This document shows positions 16,466 through 24,330 of a DNA stretch of 39,772 bases, piece by piece (the first letter of the stretch is position 1; each line of letters opens with the position of its first letter). Location of the stretch: positions 1 to 39,772 of the forward strand of contig NZ_LMFS01000004.1 of NCBI RefSeq assembly GCF_001426945.1, read 5' to 3'. Below the pieces are notes generated by a model that saw only the letters and a list, made by a program, of their open reading frames with translations, was not told the origin of the DNA and made no database searches. The translations under genes and the position numbers were made by a program. This stretch comes from Pseudolabrys sp. Root1462. Its GTDB lineage: Bacteria; Pseudomonadota; Alphaproteobacteria; Rhizobiales; Xanthobacteraceae.

Positions 16466-17842
16466 TCACTTCGCTTTGTAAAGCTCCGCGAAGTCGGGCT
16501 GGTTGCGCAACGCTTCCGGCCTATAAGCGGCATACTCGTCGTATTGCAGGACACGCTCCGCTTTCATGCGCGCAAGCACCGAAGGGTGCATGGACGAGCC
16601 AGGCACCGGCGCCCTTGGCCGTTTCTTCGCGAAGCGGAAGACGCTGCTGCGGGTTTCATCATGCAGTGGGCCGAGGGGATCGGGATTGAGCCGCAACAAG
16701 GCCGTGTCGAATTTCAGGCCGTCCGGCAAAGCCTGCGCCTCCTCCGCCATCCACTGCAAGGCGATGTCGGACAGGCGAGATTCATTTTCGGGGTAGCTTC
16801 CGCCGATGTCGGAATGATTGCCGGGAAACCAAAGCTGCTTGAACCATCTCGGATTCCCGGGCCCAGTATCCCGCCAATCTTTCGGATCGCCCCAAGGGAC
16901 GCGCGGGAAAGAGTCGCGGTTCTCGTCGATCGCAATGGCGTGACGCGCATAGCCAACGTTGGGGTTCAGTTCTTGATCATAGAAGCGCAGGCGCAGCGCC
17001 GTGAAGTGGAACGTCTTCCAGAACGGATAACCCGGGAGACCTACGGCATAGCGAACATTCATAAAGGCCAGCAGGCCAAGCGTGGCCACGACTGCGGCAA
17101 GCGCCGTAATGCCAGTCCAGAAGAGAAAATGCCCGAAGAGAACCCCGAGAGTAGCGCCAAGGAAGGCGACTACAACGGCGATACCCCCGAACACCATCAG
17201 CAGCCCGCTCAATGTCGCGACGGAGGCAACCGTGTCGAACACGCCTATAAAATAGGGATAGGCGTTCGATTTGCCATCCGCATCCGAACCGAATTTTTCT
17301 CGGAACCATTTCGCGAGCGCCCTGCGCTGATCGAGGTAGGCCGAGTCTTTCGGGGAACTGACGTGCTGGTAGACTTTCTTGACGGCGATCTGCGCAACGG
17401 CGCGCACCGAACCGGGATCGAGCTTTAACAGTTTTCCGTCCTTGCCCAAGCGCGGAACGCCGCACATCGCCACGACCGCGCCGACGCATCGCGCGGTGTA
17501 GGCGCCGCGGCTGAAACCGAACAGGTAAATTCTGTCGCCCGGCTCCCACATGCGGATAATCGCCGCATAGCAGTCGATAATGTTGGTAGTGATTCCCAAG
17601 CCTGTGGCTTGGCTGACTACATTCTGGACTTTGCGCCAGAGACGTCCCATCAATCCGAGACCGCCGGGCTCCGTGCCGATTCCGGGATCGTAATAGGTCA
17701 GTTGCTCTGCTGGATTGACACAGGAATCGGGACCGCAGCGCGTGGCCCTGTACAGTTTGTAGATATTGCTGCGGCATTCGTCGAAGAGGATGCCCCCGCG
17801 CTGGCCCGTGCCATCAGAGAAGACGATGATATTTTTTGGCAT
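16466..17842 (-). CDS. DUF2235 alpha/beta-hydrolase with membrane segments
   Basis: A 458-residue protein. It opens with IIVFSDGTGQ, followed by the nucleophile elbow GFSRGAYTAR (about residues 109-118) and the later WFPGNHSDIGGSY (about 344-356), all typical of DUF2235 (phospholipase-like, related to type VI secretion lipases). Two or three hydrophobic segments between about residues 200 and 270 interrupt the hydrolase domain and should anchor it in the membrane. The start at 17842 has AAAGGCAGG just upstream. It is convergent with fic. No VgrG or type VI genes are near, so a secreted-effector role is not supported. A membrane-lipid-degrading defence effector is possible but unproven. Confidence 0.88.
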   Translation of the reverse strand: MPKNIIVFSDGTGQRGGILFDECRSNIYKLYRATRCGPDSCVNPAEQLTYYDPGIGTEPGGLGLMGRLWRKVQNVVSQATGLGITTNIIDCYAAIIRMWEPGDRIYLFGFSRGAYTARCVGAVVAMCGVPRLGKDGKLLKLDPGSVRAVAQIAVKKVYQHVSSPKDSAYLDQRRALAKWFREKFGSDADGKSNAYPYFIGVFDTVASVATLSGLLMVFGGIAVVVAFLGATLGVLFGHFLFWTGITALAAVVATLGLLAFMNVRYAVGLPGYPFWKTFHFTALRLRFYDQELNPNVGYARHAIAIDENRDSFPRVPWGDPKDWRDTGPGNPRWFKQLWFPGNHSDIGGSYPENESRLSDIALQWMAEEAQALPDGLKFDTALLRLNPDPLGPLHDETRSSVFRFAKKRPRAPVPGSSMHPSVLARMKAERVLQYDEYAAYRPEALRNQPDFAELYKAK

Positions 17843-18330
17843 GACCTGCCTTTAATTTTTCATTGAAAAACGGGCTCGAATATAAGGTCCGCACCAAAAG
17901 AACGCGGCAACAATCGTCGTCTCCTTTTAGCAGAAATATCCATCATGACAATTGCCGGTTGAAGCAGGCGTATAGACAGCGAAGCGGCAGCATCATTTGA
18001 AAAGGCTAAACAAGATTTTGGGCTGAAGTGACAGCGCCGCGAATGCCGCCAGTTTTATTTCAACAACATCCGATATTGCAGTGCCAATCTATTGCGGCGT
18101 CGGCGGCACACTGAACACCAGCCGCTCCCGCCGTGACCCGCACGCGGCCCGCCCCGCCGGCGGGGTTAACCGATCTCGAGCGCCGCTAAGCCCCACTCGC
18201 CCCGGGGCCGACGGCGCTCGGCACGCCCCGGCGGGCGGCGGCTTGGTGCCGTGTTGCCCGCCGTCAGCGGCCCGAAGGCGGCTAGGCCGCTGACGCCAGT
18301 TGAGGCGGGGGCCGGCGGGTCCGGCCACCG
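17843..18330. other. Gene-free stretch between DUF2235 and relaxase modules
   Basis: No gene is supported. There is a sharp change near 18100 from moderate-GC to very high-GC sequence, suggesting a junction between two separately acquired modules. The high-GC side contains the hairpin at 18262-18295 directly after the relaxase gene. Confidence 0.5.
18262..18295. repeat. Inverted repeat downstream of relaxase gene
   Basis: CGTCAGCGGCC (18262-18272) and GGCCGCTGACG (18285-18295) form a perfect 11-bp stem with a 12-base loop. It lies 36 bases after the relaxase stop on the relaxase strand. There is no T-run, so it is either a rho-dependent end structure or a plasmid-type element such as a single-strand origin. 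Confidence 0.55.
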
Positions 18331-19269
18331 TTAGAAGGCCGGCCTCGGCGCAGCGGCCGGTTCCAGCGCCGCCAGACGCTCGCGTAGGGCCACGCACTCC
18401 GCCTCAGCTGCCCGGCGCCGCTTCTCCTCGGTGCCGTAACGCTCCGCGAGGACGGCGGCATCTTGCTGCAGGGCCCGGTACGGCGCGGCATAGCGTTCCC
18501 ACGCACGCTTGCGCGTATCGTAGTCAACTTCATCCCGTTTTTTCTCGATCTTTTCGAGCATGCTCTTCTCCTTCGCCGCTATGGCCTGCTCCATCTTCCA
18601 TTGCAATCGGTTCACGCGCTGACGGCGGGGCCCGGAGCGCTCGTGGCGAAAGAATGCGCTGACGTCGCGATGAAAAGTGTCTTGCCATTGCCGCATCCCC
18701 TGGCGATACGCCCGGTCCCTATGCTTGGGCTCGGCACCGTCCGCCGCGGCCGCCGCCTTGGCACGGCGTCCGGGATGGACCTGGTTGATGTCGAGCCGCC
18801 CGTCGTCCCGCAGATCCGGGACCACATAAAAATGCAAATGGGGATATCGTTCATCGCGATGTTCGACAACGGACTTAAGATGATGGCCGAACTGTTGCCG
18901 CAGCCACGCAAGCACCATCTGCTGCCAAAGCGAGTACACATCGCTGTCCACCGGATCGTCGCACAGCGATTGGTGATCCCAAGGATAGCTCACGACGCCC
19001 GCCAACAGGCAGACGCCGTCTCGGCGCAGCCGTCGAAGTTTTTTGCCTTCGTCACGGGCCTGATCGGCGCGTTCGATCGCGAGCCGTCCCGCTTCGATCG
19101 GCGACACCCCGTCGATAACCTTCGGCTGCGCCGGATAGCGGATATGATTGGACGCGCCCGGGCTACGGGCCCCCTCCGCGGTGATCCCTTCGATGCATGA
19201 CCAACTCGGTTCTCCCGAGCGCGGAAAGCGGCCGCACGAGCCCAGATGTAGAAACTGATAGCTTTTCAT
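18331..19269 (-). CDS. MobV/Pre-type relaxase (plasmid recombination enzyme)
   Basis: 312 residues from ATG 19269 with AGGAGG just upstream; eleven more codons are open but unsupported. The metal-binding motif of MobV relaxases, H-x-D-E-x-x-P-H-x-H, is visible as HRDERYPHLH (residues 137-146). An N-terminal motif I candidate is NHIRYP (41-46). The C-terminal third is a long charged helix, probably coiled coil, as in other MobV proteins. The enzyme would nick oriT and lead the strand during mobilisation by a helper conjugative element. No type IV secretion genes are seen in the window, so the island is more likely mobilisable than self-transmissible. The candidate oriT is at 19377-19399. Confidence 0.82.
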   Translation of the reverse strand: MKSYQFLHLGSCGRFPRSGEPSWSCIEGITAEGARSPGASNHIRYPAQPKVIDGVSPIEAGRLAIERADQARDEGKKLRRLRRDGVCLLAGVVSYPWDHQSLCDDPVDSDVYSLWQQMVLAWLRQQFGHHLKSVVEHRDERYPHLHFYVVPDLRDDGRLDINQVHPGRRAKAAAAADGAEPKHRDRAYRQGMRQWQDTFHRDVSAFFRHERSGPRRQRVNRLQWKMEQAIAAKEKSMLEKIEKKRDEVDYDTRKRAWERYAAPYRALQQDAAVLAERYGTEEKRRRAAEAECVALRERLAALEPAAAPRPAF

Positions 19270-19376
19270 TTTCGCCTCCTGATGGTTGTTTGAGGCATTC
19301 AAACCGACCGCCTAGCAAACTCAAAAATGTTTTTTAAAAAATAATTTTGGACAACAATTTTCGCGTCTGCGGTCCA

Positions 19377-19399
19377 TATGCTACTGACCGACTAGCATA
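19377..19399. other. Candidate oriT inverted repeat
   Basis: TATGCTA (19377-19383) and TAGCATA (19393-19399) flank a 9-base spacer, about 110 bases upstream of the relaxase start and beside the AT-rich tract. MobV relaxases act at short inverted repeats in this position. The nick site cannot be assigned from sequence alone. Confidence 0.4.
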
Positions 19400-19526
19400 C
19401 GCGGAAAATTCGCAACCGCCCGGCAGCACCTGGCGCTCCGGAATGACGTTCGGATGTTCTCCGCGCCGTCCAAAATTATGCTCACTTGTAGGCAGTCGCA
19501 CCACGCTCGACGTCGGACCGCAGGGG

Positions 19527-19581
19527 TGTCAACAGGGGTGTCGGCTCGTCGACGGCTCCGGTCCGGGCCCCCCTGTTGACA
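19527..19581. repeat. Inverted repeat with TGTCAACAGG arms (copy 2)
   Basis: TGTCAACAGGGG (19527-19538) is perfectly complementary to CCCCTGTTGACA (19570-19581), with a 31-base loop. The arms share the TGTCAACAGG core with the repeat at 388-455, and the right arms share 15 identical bases. The loops differ, so the arm sequence is what is conserved. Confidence 0.7.
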
Positions 19582-19933
19582 GACCGAACCACCGACTGCT
19601 CTCGGAAATAATATTACGCAGCCAAGGTCTGCTCACGAGGAAAAGAGCCCTTCGATGGCGGGCGAACATTCCGAGCCGCACTCACTGTATAATGCGATGA
19701 ACTCTACTCACAGATGTGGGACAACCGATGAGCCGGCTGACGACGGATCACGGATTCCGCAACGGCCTAGCCAAATCTATTGGCCGGATGGACAAGCCCT
19801 AGTCGAGATCGCCGCGATCAAGTTGGCGGCGGCACCCCGAATGACCGGATCGCCGGTTCGTCCGCGAAAGGCTAGGAACGGCATCCGCCACCGATCGACG
19901 CCGCTCACGCTATTCGCTTCGCTCTCATCTTCC

Positions 19934-21781
19934 TTACTGCCTCGGCCGCCGCGGATCAGTCACGAGATCCGGAAGCTGGCGCTCGGGATCAAAAACCACC
20001 TCAGCCACACGGACTGCATGGCCGCCGCCCGCCTCCTTAGGATCGCACGGCACCAGCAACTTGTCCGCGACGAGCCGATCAATCGCACGATCGAACTCCG
20101 CGGCTGTCGGCATCGCCCTCTTTAAAATACGACCTACGTCCCGCAGCAGCAGATTCGGACGCGCAACGCTCGCGTTCAACTGCGCAAACGAGAGGATACG
20201 CCTCGCGTTGCGGACCTCGGAAACAACGCTCGCATCCATCAGGACGCTACGGGCCGCCGGGAGCGCAGTCTGTTCGACAAAATCGATCGCGCGCTGTGCG
20301 ACATCCTTGCCGATCTCCGCAGACATCTGATCAGCCTTGCGCGCGGCGTGATCCAGAAGGTGCAGCAGGACTGCAATGCGATACGCGAGGTCGGCGGCAG
20401 CCACGTAGTAGTGCGCAAGTGGCGGCAGCACCGCGGCCGACGTGCTCACGAACCTCGTTTTAGCGTGCTCCAGTATTTTGCGTGCCGCCGCCGAGAACTT
20501 CAACTGAATCAAATCGTCCCCCCTGGTCGCGGTGAGCGCGCGCGCGCGCGCGAGAATATCGGTCGCCGCCTTGGCCACGTCGGTGGCCTGGCCTGATTCC
20601 GATTTTTCTTCGGCCGGGATGAACAGCGTGGCCGTCAGTGCGGCGGTGGTCGCCTTGTGAAGGCTGAAGCTGTCGACGACGGAGAGCGTGCCGATGACCG
20701 ATGCGCTTACCGGACGCATGCGGACACATCCGTCAGCGCGGGGATCGGCGAGTTCGAGCGGGCGGCCGACGCTGGCGTCGTTCAAGAGCTGCGCCGTCAG
20801 GGTGTCATAGTTCACGCCAAAGCCCGCCATGCTCGGCATCCGACGCCCATCGACGATCAGGACACCCGAGTTCGCCGCCTCAAGACCGCGTTTTACTTCG
20901 GTCTGGACTGGATCGCGCAGCACGACGGAAGGCCGGGGCGGCGACGAAGCCGTTTCGGCAGCTGTGAGATCGAGTTCGAGGCTCTCAGAAAGCCCCGCAA
21001 GCCCAAGCATGACGGCCTGGGCACGGGTTTGCCGGCAAAGCCGCCGCCGCGCGGCGATGGCCGCGCCATGCAAATCGGCCTTCTCCTTGTCCACACGCCA
21101 GCGCTGCACATCTTTCGCTTCCAGTGCGTATGCGGCGTGCAGCACGGGCCTGGCGGCCTGCGGCAGGTGGTGTTCTTCGCCGACGAAAGCGACGCGCAGC
21201 GCGAGCGAACCGCCCACGCCGTTTGCGTTCTTGCCAGTACCGAGCCACACACCGAGACCGGCAGCGGCGGCGGTCGCCGCCAATAACGCGGAAACCGACA
21301 CTGTGTCAGTAAACAGTTCTTCGAGGGCGGGCGGGAGCGTTCCAACGGGAGGCGAAGCTGCGGGCTTGATGCGGACAACCTGTAAGCACGTCAGATCGGG
21401 CGCGCGCTCGTCCGATCCCGCTTCGTTCGGGGCGTCACCAGCGTCGCCGGGCTCTGCCGCGCCGCGTTTGTCGGCGCCGGCAGTCTTCTCCGCCTTGGCG
21501 CGGTTGGGTTTGCGCTTCGACTTGTTCTTGCTGTTTTTCTTGCTCTCGGCCTTTGGCCTCTTCGATTGTGTTTCTGCGTCCGTCGCCAACGGCTGAACAT
21601 CACCATCATCGCCGATGCGAGGTTCGGTCAGCGGCGTTGTCTCAGGGGACGCGGCCTGCACATCGAAGCCTTCGGTCGGTGCGGACCCATCCGACATGTC
21701 AGAATTCCGTTCGGTCTTGGTCGCAGCCGTTGCAGACGGTTCGCTGCGATGGTCTCTTGGATCGTTAGACTGCGTGTTCAT
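19934..21781 (-). CDS. DUF3987-like replication-associated protein
   Basis: A 615-residue protein with GGAGAG upstream of ATG 21781. Residues 1-140 are disordered and charged, including a Lys-rich tract near 75-95. From about residue 155 (LPPALEELFTDTVSVSALLAAT) the sequence resembles DUF3987, a primase/helicase-like ATPase family of plasmids and islands. The Walker A loop expected in the family is not obvious. The end carries a winged-helix-like segment (residues about 540-600). The gene follows the integrase with a 21-base gap and is probably co-transcribed with it. A GC-dinucleotide run lies at about 20539-20552. The family assignment is moderate. Confidence 0.65.
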   Translation of the reverse strand: MNTQSNDPRDHRSEPSATAATKTERNSDMSDGSAPTEGFDVQAASPETTPLTEPRIGDDGDVQPLATDAETQSKRPKAESKKNSKNKSKRKPNRAKAEKTAGADKRGAAEPGDAGDAPNEAGSDERAPDLTCLQVVRIKPAASPPVGTLPPALEELFTDTVSVSALLAATAAAAGLGVWLGTGKNANGVGGSLALRVAFVGEEHHLPQAARPVLHAAYALEAKDVQRWRVDKEKADLHGAAIAARRRLCRQTRAQAVMLGLAGLSESLELDLTAAETASSPPRPSVVLRDPVQTEVKRGLEAANSGVLIVDGRRMPSMAGFGVNYDTLTAQLLNDASVGRPLELADPRADGCVRMRPVSASVIGTLSVVDSFSLHKATTAALTATLFIPAEEKSESGQATDVAKAATDILARARALTATRGDDLIQLKFSAAARKILEHAKTRFVSTSAAVLPPLAHYYVAAADLAYRIAVLLHLLDHAARKADQMSAEIGKDVAQRAIDFVEQTALPAARSVLMDASVVSEVRNARRILSFAQLNASVARPNLLLRDVGRILKRAMPTAAEFDRAIDRLVADKLLVPCDPKEAGGGHAVRVAEVVFDPERQLPDLVTDPRRPRQ

Positions 21782-21802
21782 TTGTGCTCTCCAATGTAAA
21801 CG

Positions 21803-23089
21803 TTATGACTTTGCCCTGCGAAGGCGTCTCTTTTCCTGCACGCGCTCGGACATTTCCCGAGCGCCGCGTTTGTAAACATCTCTCGTGATTATCTTGTCGG
21901 CGTGTCCCGCCGTGCTCGCGAGATCGTCGTCGCTAGCGCCGGCTGCCGCTGCTTCAGTAATCCCGGAAGCGCGGCCGTCCATATTCCAGACCGATTTTGG
22001 AATTCCGGCCGCGGAAGCGTAGCGGCGCCACGCTTTGCTAAATGCCTGTCGGTCGGCCCACGGCTTGCCGTCAGGACGCGCCGCGACTGGTGCATAGGGA
22101 TTTCCCCGATCGAGATGCCTCACGCAACGGACGACCAACTCACATTTGTCGAGTGCATGAACAACCGGCTGTGTCGTTTTCGATGTCCTAACGACGAGGT
22201 TTTCGGCCAGTTGTATCCGGTCGATCGTCATCCCAGACCACACCTTGGGACCGCGCCGTACTTCACCCGGCTTAAGCTCATACGTCGGCGGCTCTTCTCG
22301 CCACGAGCCCAAGATATCTCCTTGACGAAGAAACGCCTCGTATTGCAGCGCCTGTGTCAACGCCATGTGAGCGTCATTTTGTTTGAGACACTCGTCCACG
22401 ACCGCCTTCGCTTGAGTGAAGCTCATCGTCTCTTCACGCGGCGGGTTCTTGGAAAACCTCATCTGGGACAGGCCTTTGCGCAGCCTTTCGCAATCTGGAA
22501 GATCAGCCTCAATGCCGAAAGAGAGAAGCGCCCGGATCATCTGAATGCAGCCGTACGCCCGCCGCGTTCTTTCCTCGCCACCTTTTTCTGCGGCTTCCCG
22601 CCAACGCTTGTAGTAAGAACGAAAGAATTTAGGGCTGAGTCGATCCAACCGACGCGCACCGATTGTGTTTTTGATCACCTTCAGCCAGTCTCGATATGCC
22701 GCCCTGGTGTTGTCCTTGATGTCTTCGAACGCGCTTTCTTCGTCGTGCAGATAGAGATCGATAAGACTGCCGACGGTGCCGTCGTACTTTGGGGCGAGGC
22801 GAGACCTGTCTGAGACGGCACCGTCGGCCCAGGCCAACATCGCCTGTTGCTCGCGCTGACAGATCGACTCGATTAAATCAAAATCACAAGCTTCAAAGCT
22901 CGAAAGATCGACGTGAATTCGAACGGTTTTCGTCGGGTAGAATTCGAAGTCTGGGTGCTCGTCCTTTACCCAGTAGAGCTGTTGCTCAGGGCCACGCCTG
23001 ATCGATTTCAAGCCGGGCGCCGTAAGTTGGATTTCTTGACCGGCGATCTTGACGGTGACCTTGCGGGTGCGGGTGACTCGCGACGTCAT
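21803..23089 (-). CDS. Tyrosine recombinase (island integrase)
   Basis: A 428-residue protein with an N-terminal DNA-binding region and a C-terminal catalytic domain. Box I is represented by ALQYEAFLRQGDIL. Box II reads MDGRASGITEAAAAG, with M where the common HxxR motif has histidine. AGHADKIITRDVY then supplies the later histidine and the nucleophilic tyrosine. Related island and phage integrases also show this R-A/S-G-x-T-E form of box II. It lies close to the tRNA-Arg gene, with the excisionase-like gene overlapping upstream (23086-23089). It should integrate and excise the element at the 3' end of that tRNA. Confidence 0.9.
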   Translation of the reverse strand: MTSRVTRTRKVTVKIAGQEIQLTAPGLKSIRRGPEQQLYWVKDEHPDFEFYPTKTVRIHVDLSSFEACDFDLIESICQREQQAMLAWADGAVSDRSRLAPKYDGTVGSLIDLYLHDEESAFEDIKDNTRAAYRDWLKVIKNTIGARRLDRLSPKFFRSYYKRWREAAEKGGEERTRRAYGCIQMIRALLSFGIEADLPDCERLRKGLSQMRFSKNPPREETMSFTQAKAVVDECLKQNDAHMALTQALQYEAFLRQGDILGSWREEPPTYELKPGEVRRGPKVWSGMTIDRIQLAENLVVRTSKTTQPVVHALDKCELVVRCVRHLDRGNPYAPVAARPDGKPWADRQAFSKAWRRYASAAGIPKSVWNMDGRASGITEAAAAGASDDDLASTAGHADKIITRDVYKRGAREMSERVQEKRRLRRAKS

Positions 23090-23376
23090 GGCCCAAAATT
23101 CTCCGGACCATCGTCGGCATAATCGACCCCTTGCGGATTCTGAACACCTTCCCGCCGCTGCAGAAACTGAAGTTGCGCCGGAAGGTAGTAAAGGCCTCCC
23201 ATCGCGCGTCGGGGATCAGGCATCCCTTCGCGCCGGAGCATGGCGTGAATCGACGACCACTGCTTGGCTTTCTCACCAAGTACGATCGCAGATAGAAGCT
23301 CGTCATCGACGTATAGCGGCGTCGGGATGAGAACCCCTGTCGCCGCCAACACACGAAATTCCAAACCTTTGACCAT
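23086..23376 (-). CDS. Small excisionase-like DNA-binding protein
   Basis: 96 residues, overlapping the integrase start by four bases. The segment KQWSSIHAMLRREGMPDPRR followed by GGLYYLPAQL looks like the winged-helix pattern of excisionases and MerR-like small proteins, in which a recognition helix is followed by a hydrophobic wing. The C-terminus is Asp/Gly-rich. Position and size suggest a recombination directionality factor or regulator of integrase; the family is not certain. Confidence 0.65.
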   Translation of the reverse strand: MVKGLEFRVLAATGVLIPTPLYVDDELLSAIVLGEKAKQWSSIHAMLRREGMPDPRRAMGGLYYLPAQLQFLQRREGVQNPQGVDYADDGPENFGP

Positions 23377-23390
23377 ACTCGGGCTCCAAT

Positions 23391-23432
23391 GGACCTAAAG
23401 TACCACTGAACTTTCACCGGTACAATAGGTCC
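23391..23432. promoter_or_regulatory. Imperfect palindrome between divergent genes, candidate operator
   Basis: GGACCTAAAGTACC (23391-23404) and GGTACAATAGGTCC (23419-23432) match at 12 of 14 positions as an inverted repeat with a 14-base spacer. It lies between the divergent excisionase-like gene and the gene at 23485. This is a plausible operator or integrase arm site. Confidence 0.45.
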
Positions 23433-23484
23433 GCTGGAGAGCAACCTGTGTTATGGTTAAGCCCCTCTAAGATTCGAGGCTTGA

Positions 23485-24141
23485 ATGGTCACTTCCCGCA
23501 CTTTGGCAAAAGCGATTGGTGACGCACTTGGCATCGCTCCGGAGAGCGCTGAGCTTCATCTGAAGACCGTCCGGGCAGCCGGCAAAATCTCGTTCAAGGG
23601 ATATGGAAGGGCTGCGGCCGCGATGACCAGCTTGGACGCCTCAAGGCTTTTGCTGGCTGGCGCAGGCAGCCTGTTCGCAAAGGACTCGCTACAGGTTTTG
23701 CAGAATTTCGGAGGACTCAAATCATTACGAGACCGACGATCGAACTTCACCCTTGAAGAGTTCCTCGCAAGGCGCATCGAATCGATTCTTGAAGAGGAAG
23801 CTGGAGACCCATCCTTTGAAACCGACCGGCATAAAACTCGCCCGCGGAGGCCCTTCGGATCTGTTCATTTGGCAGAGACAGCGCTCCAGCTTATCGAGCC
23901 GATGGGCTCATCCCAGAGAGGACTTCCACGCTTTGCGATCGTCAGGTGGCTTTCTCGGCAGCGTGACAGCCGCGTGCTCACGTTCGCCCCCGAGGCTGAG
24001 CGCAGAAGCGACGATGCGCCACTTCCTAAAATGACGGACATCTATGATGTCATCAGCAATTACTACGGAGCGAACTTCTTCCAAATGCGAGCTGTCAAAC
24101 GCGATGCATTAATGAAGATTGCGCTTGCCATTCAAGAGTGA
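23485..24141 (+). CDS. Hypothetical protein with N-terminal helix-turn-helix-like region
   Basis: A 218-residue protein starting at ATG 23485, with GAGG a few bases upstream. Residues 5-45 (LAKAIGDALGIAPESAELHL then TVRAAGKISFKGYG) resemble a DNA-binding winged helix. The rest has no recognised domain. It is divergent from the integrase operon and immediately precedes the attachment site, so it may regulate integration or excision. The gene ends 73 bases before the tRNA. Confidence 0.65.
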   Translation: MVTSRTLAKAIGDALGIAPESAELHLKTVRAAGKISFKGYGRAAAAMTSLDASRLLLAGAGSLFAKDSLQVLQNFGGLKSLRDRRSNFTLEEFLARRIESILEEEAGDPSFETDRHKTRPRRPFGSVHLAETALQLIEPMGSSQRGLPRFAIVRWLSRQRDSRVLTFAPEAERRSDDAPLPKMTDIYDVISNYYGANFFQMRAVKRDALMKIALAIQE

Positions 24142-24144
24142 AAT

Positions 24145-24178
24145 TCACTCGGTAACGCACTCGGTAACATCCGGTAAC
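24145..24178. repeat. Three tandem CGGTAAC repeats beside the attachment site
   Basis: TCACTCGGTAAC, GCACTCGGTAAC and ATCCGGTAAC lie head to tail at 24145-24156, 24157-24168 and 24169-24178. They end 36 bases before the tRNA-Arg 3' end. Short direct repeats at this distance are typical arm-type binding sites for tyrosine integrases or their accessory factors. Confidence 0.55.
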
Positions 24179-24214
24179 GGCGCCGAGGATGTAGCTGCTA
24201 AGTCATTGAAATGA

Positions 24215-24291
24215 TGGCGCGCCCGAAGAGATTCGAACTCCTGACCCCCAGATTCGTAGTCTGGTGCTCTATCCAGCTGAGCTACGGGCGC
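24215..24291 (-). tRNA. tRNA-Arg(ACG); island attachment site at its 3' end
   Basis: The minus strand gives a 77-nt cloverleaf with acceptor GCGCCCG/CGGGCGC, D arm GCTC...GAGC, anticodon stem-loop CCAGA-CTACGAA-TCTGG (anticodon ACG), T arm AGGAG-TTCGAAT-CTCTT and encoded CCA (24215-24217). It is the boundary between island and core chromosome. The integrase lies on its 3' side, and the att core is expected within its 3' half. I did not see a second copy of the 3' segment in the window, so the other att site should be left of position 1. Confidence 0.95.
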
Positions 24292-24330
24292 TAATGCCGC
24301 CGCCGGATAGCCGGGCGGGACGGGCACTAG

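Larger units (their letters stand above)
19270..19933. other. Gene-free stretch upstream of relaxase (oriT region)
   Basis: No supported gene. The part next to the relaxase (19320-19370) is strikingly AT-rich. A direct repeat appears as CGACCGCCTAGCA (19305-19317) and TGACCGACTAGCA (19385-19397). The stretch also holds the inverted repeats at 19377-19399 and 19527-19581. Confidence 0.55.

Noticed and set aside
16466-17842. Type VI secretion effector
   Set aside because: DUF2235 proteins can be such effectors, but no VgrG, PAAR, Hcp or immunity gene is adjacent.
19612-19620. TAATATTAC, the nonanucleotide of geminivirus-type rolling-circle origins
   Set aside because: A single 9-mer without the expected surrounding stem, and the local relaxase is MobV-type; chance is the simpler explanation.
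20539-20552. GC-dinucleotide run in the DUF3987-like gene as a phase-variation site
   Set aside because: Dinucleotide tracts in GC-rich coding sequence are common and the frame is intact; no supporting evidence.
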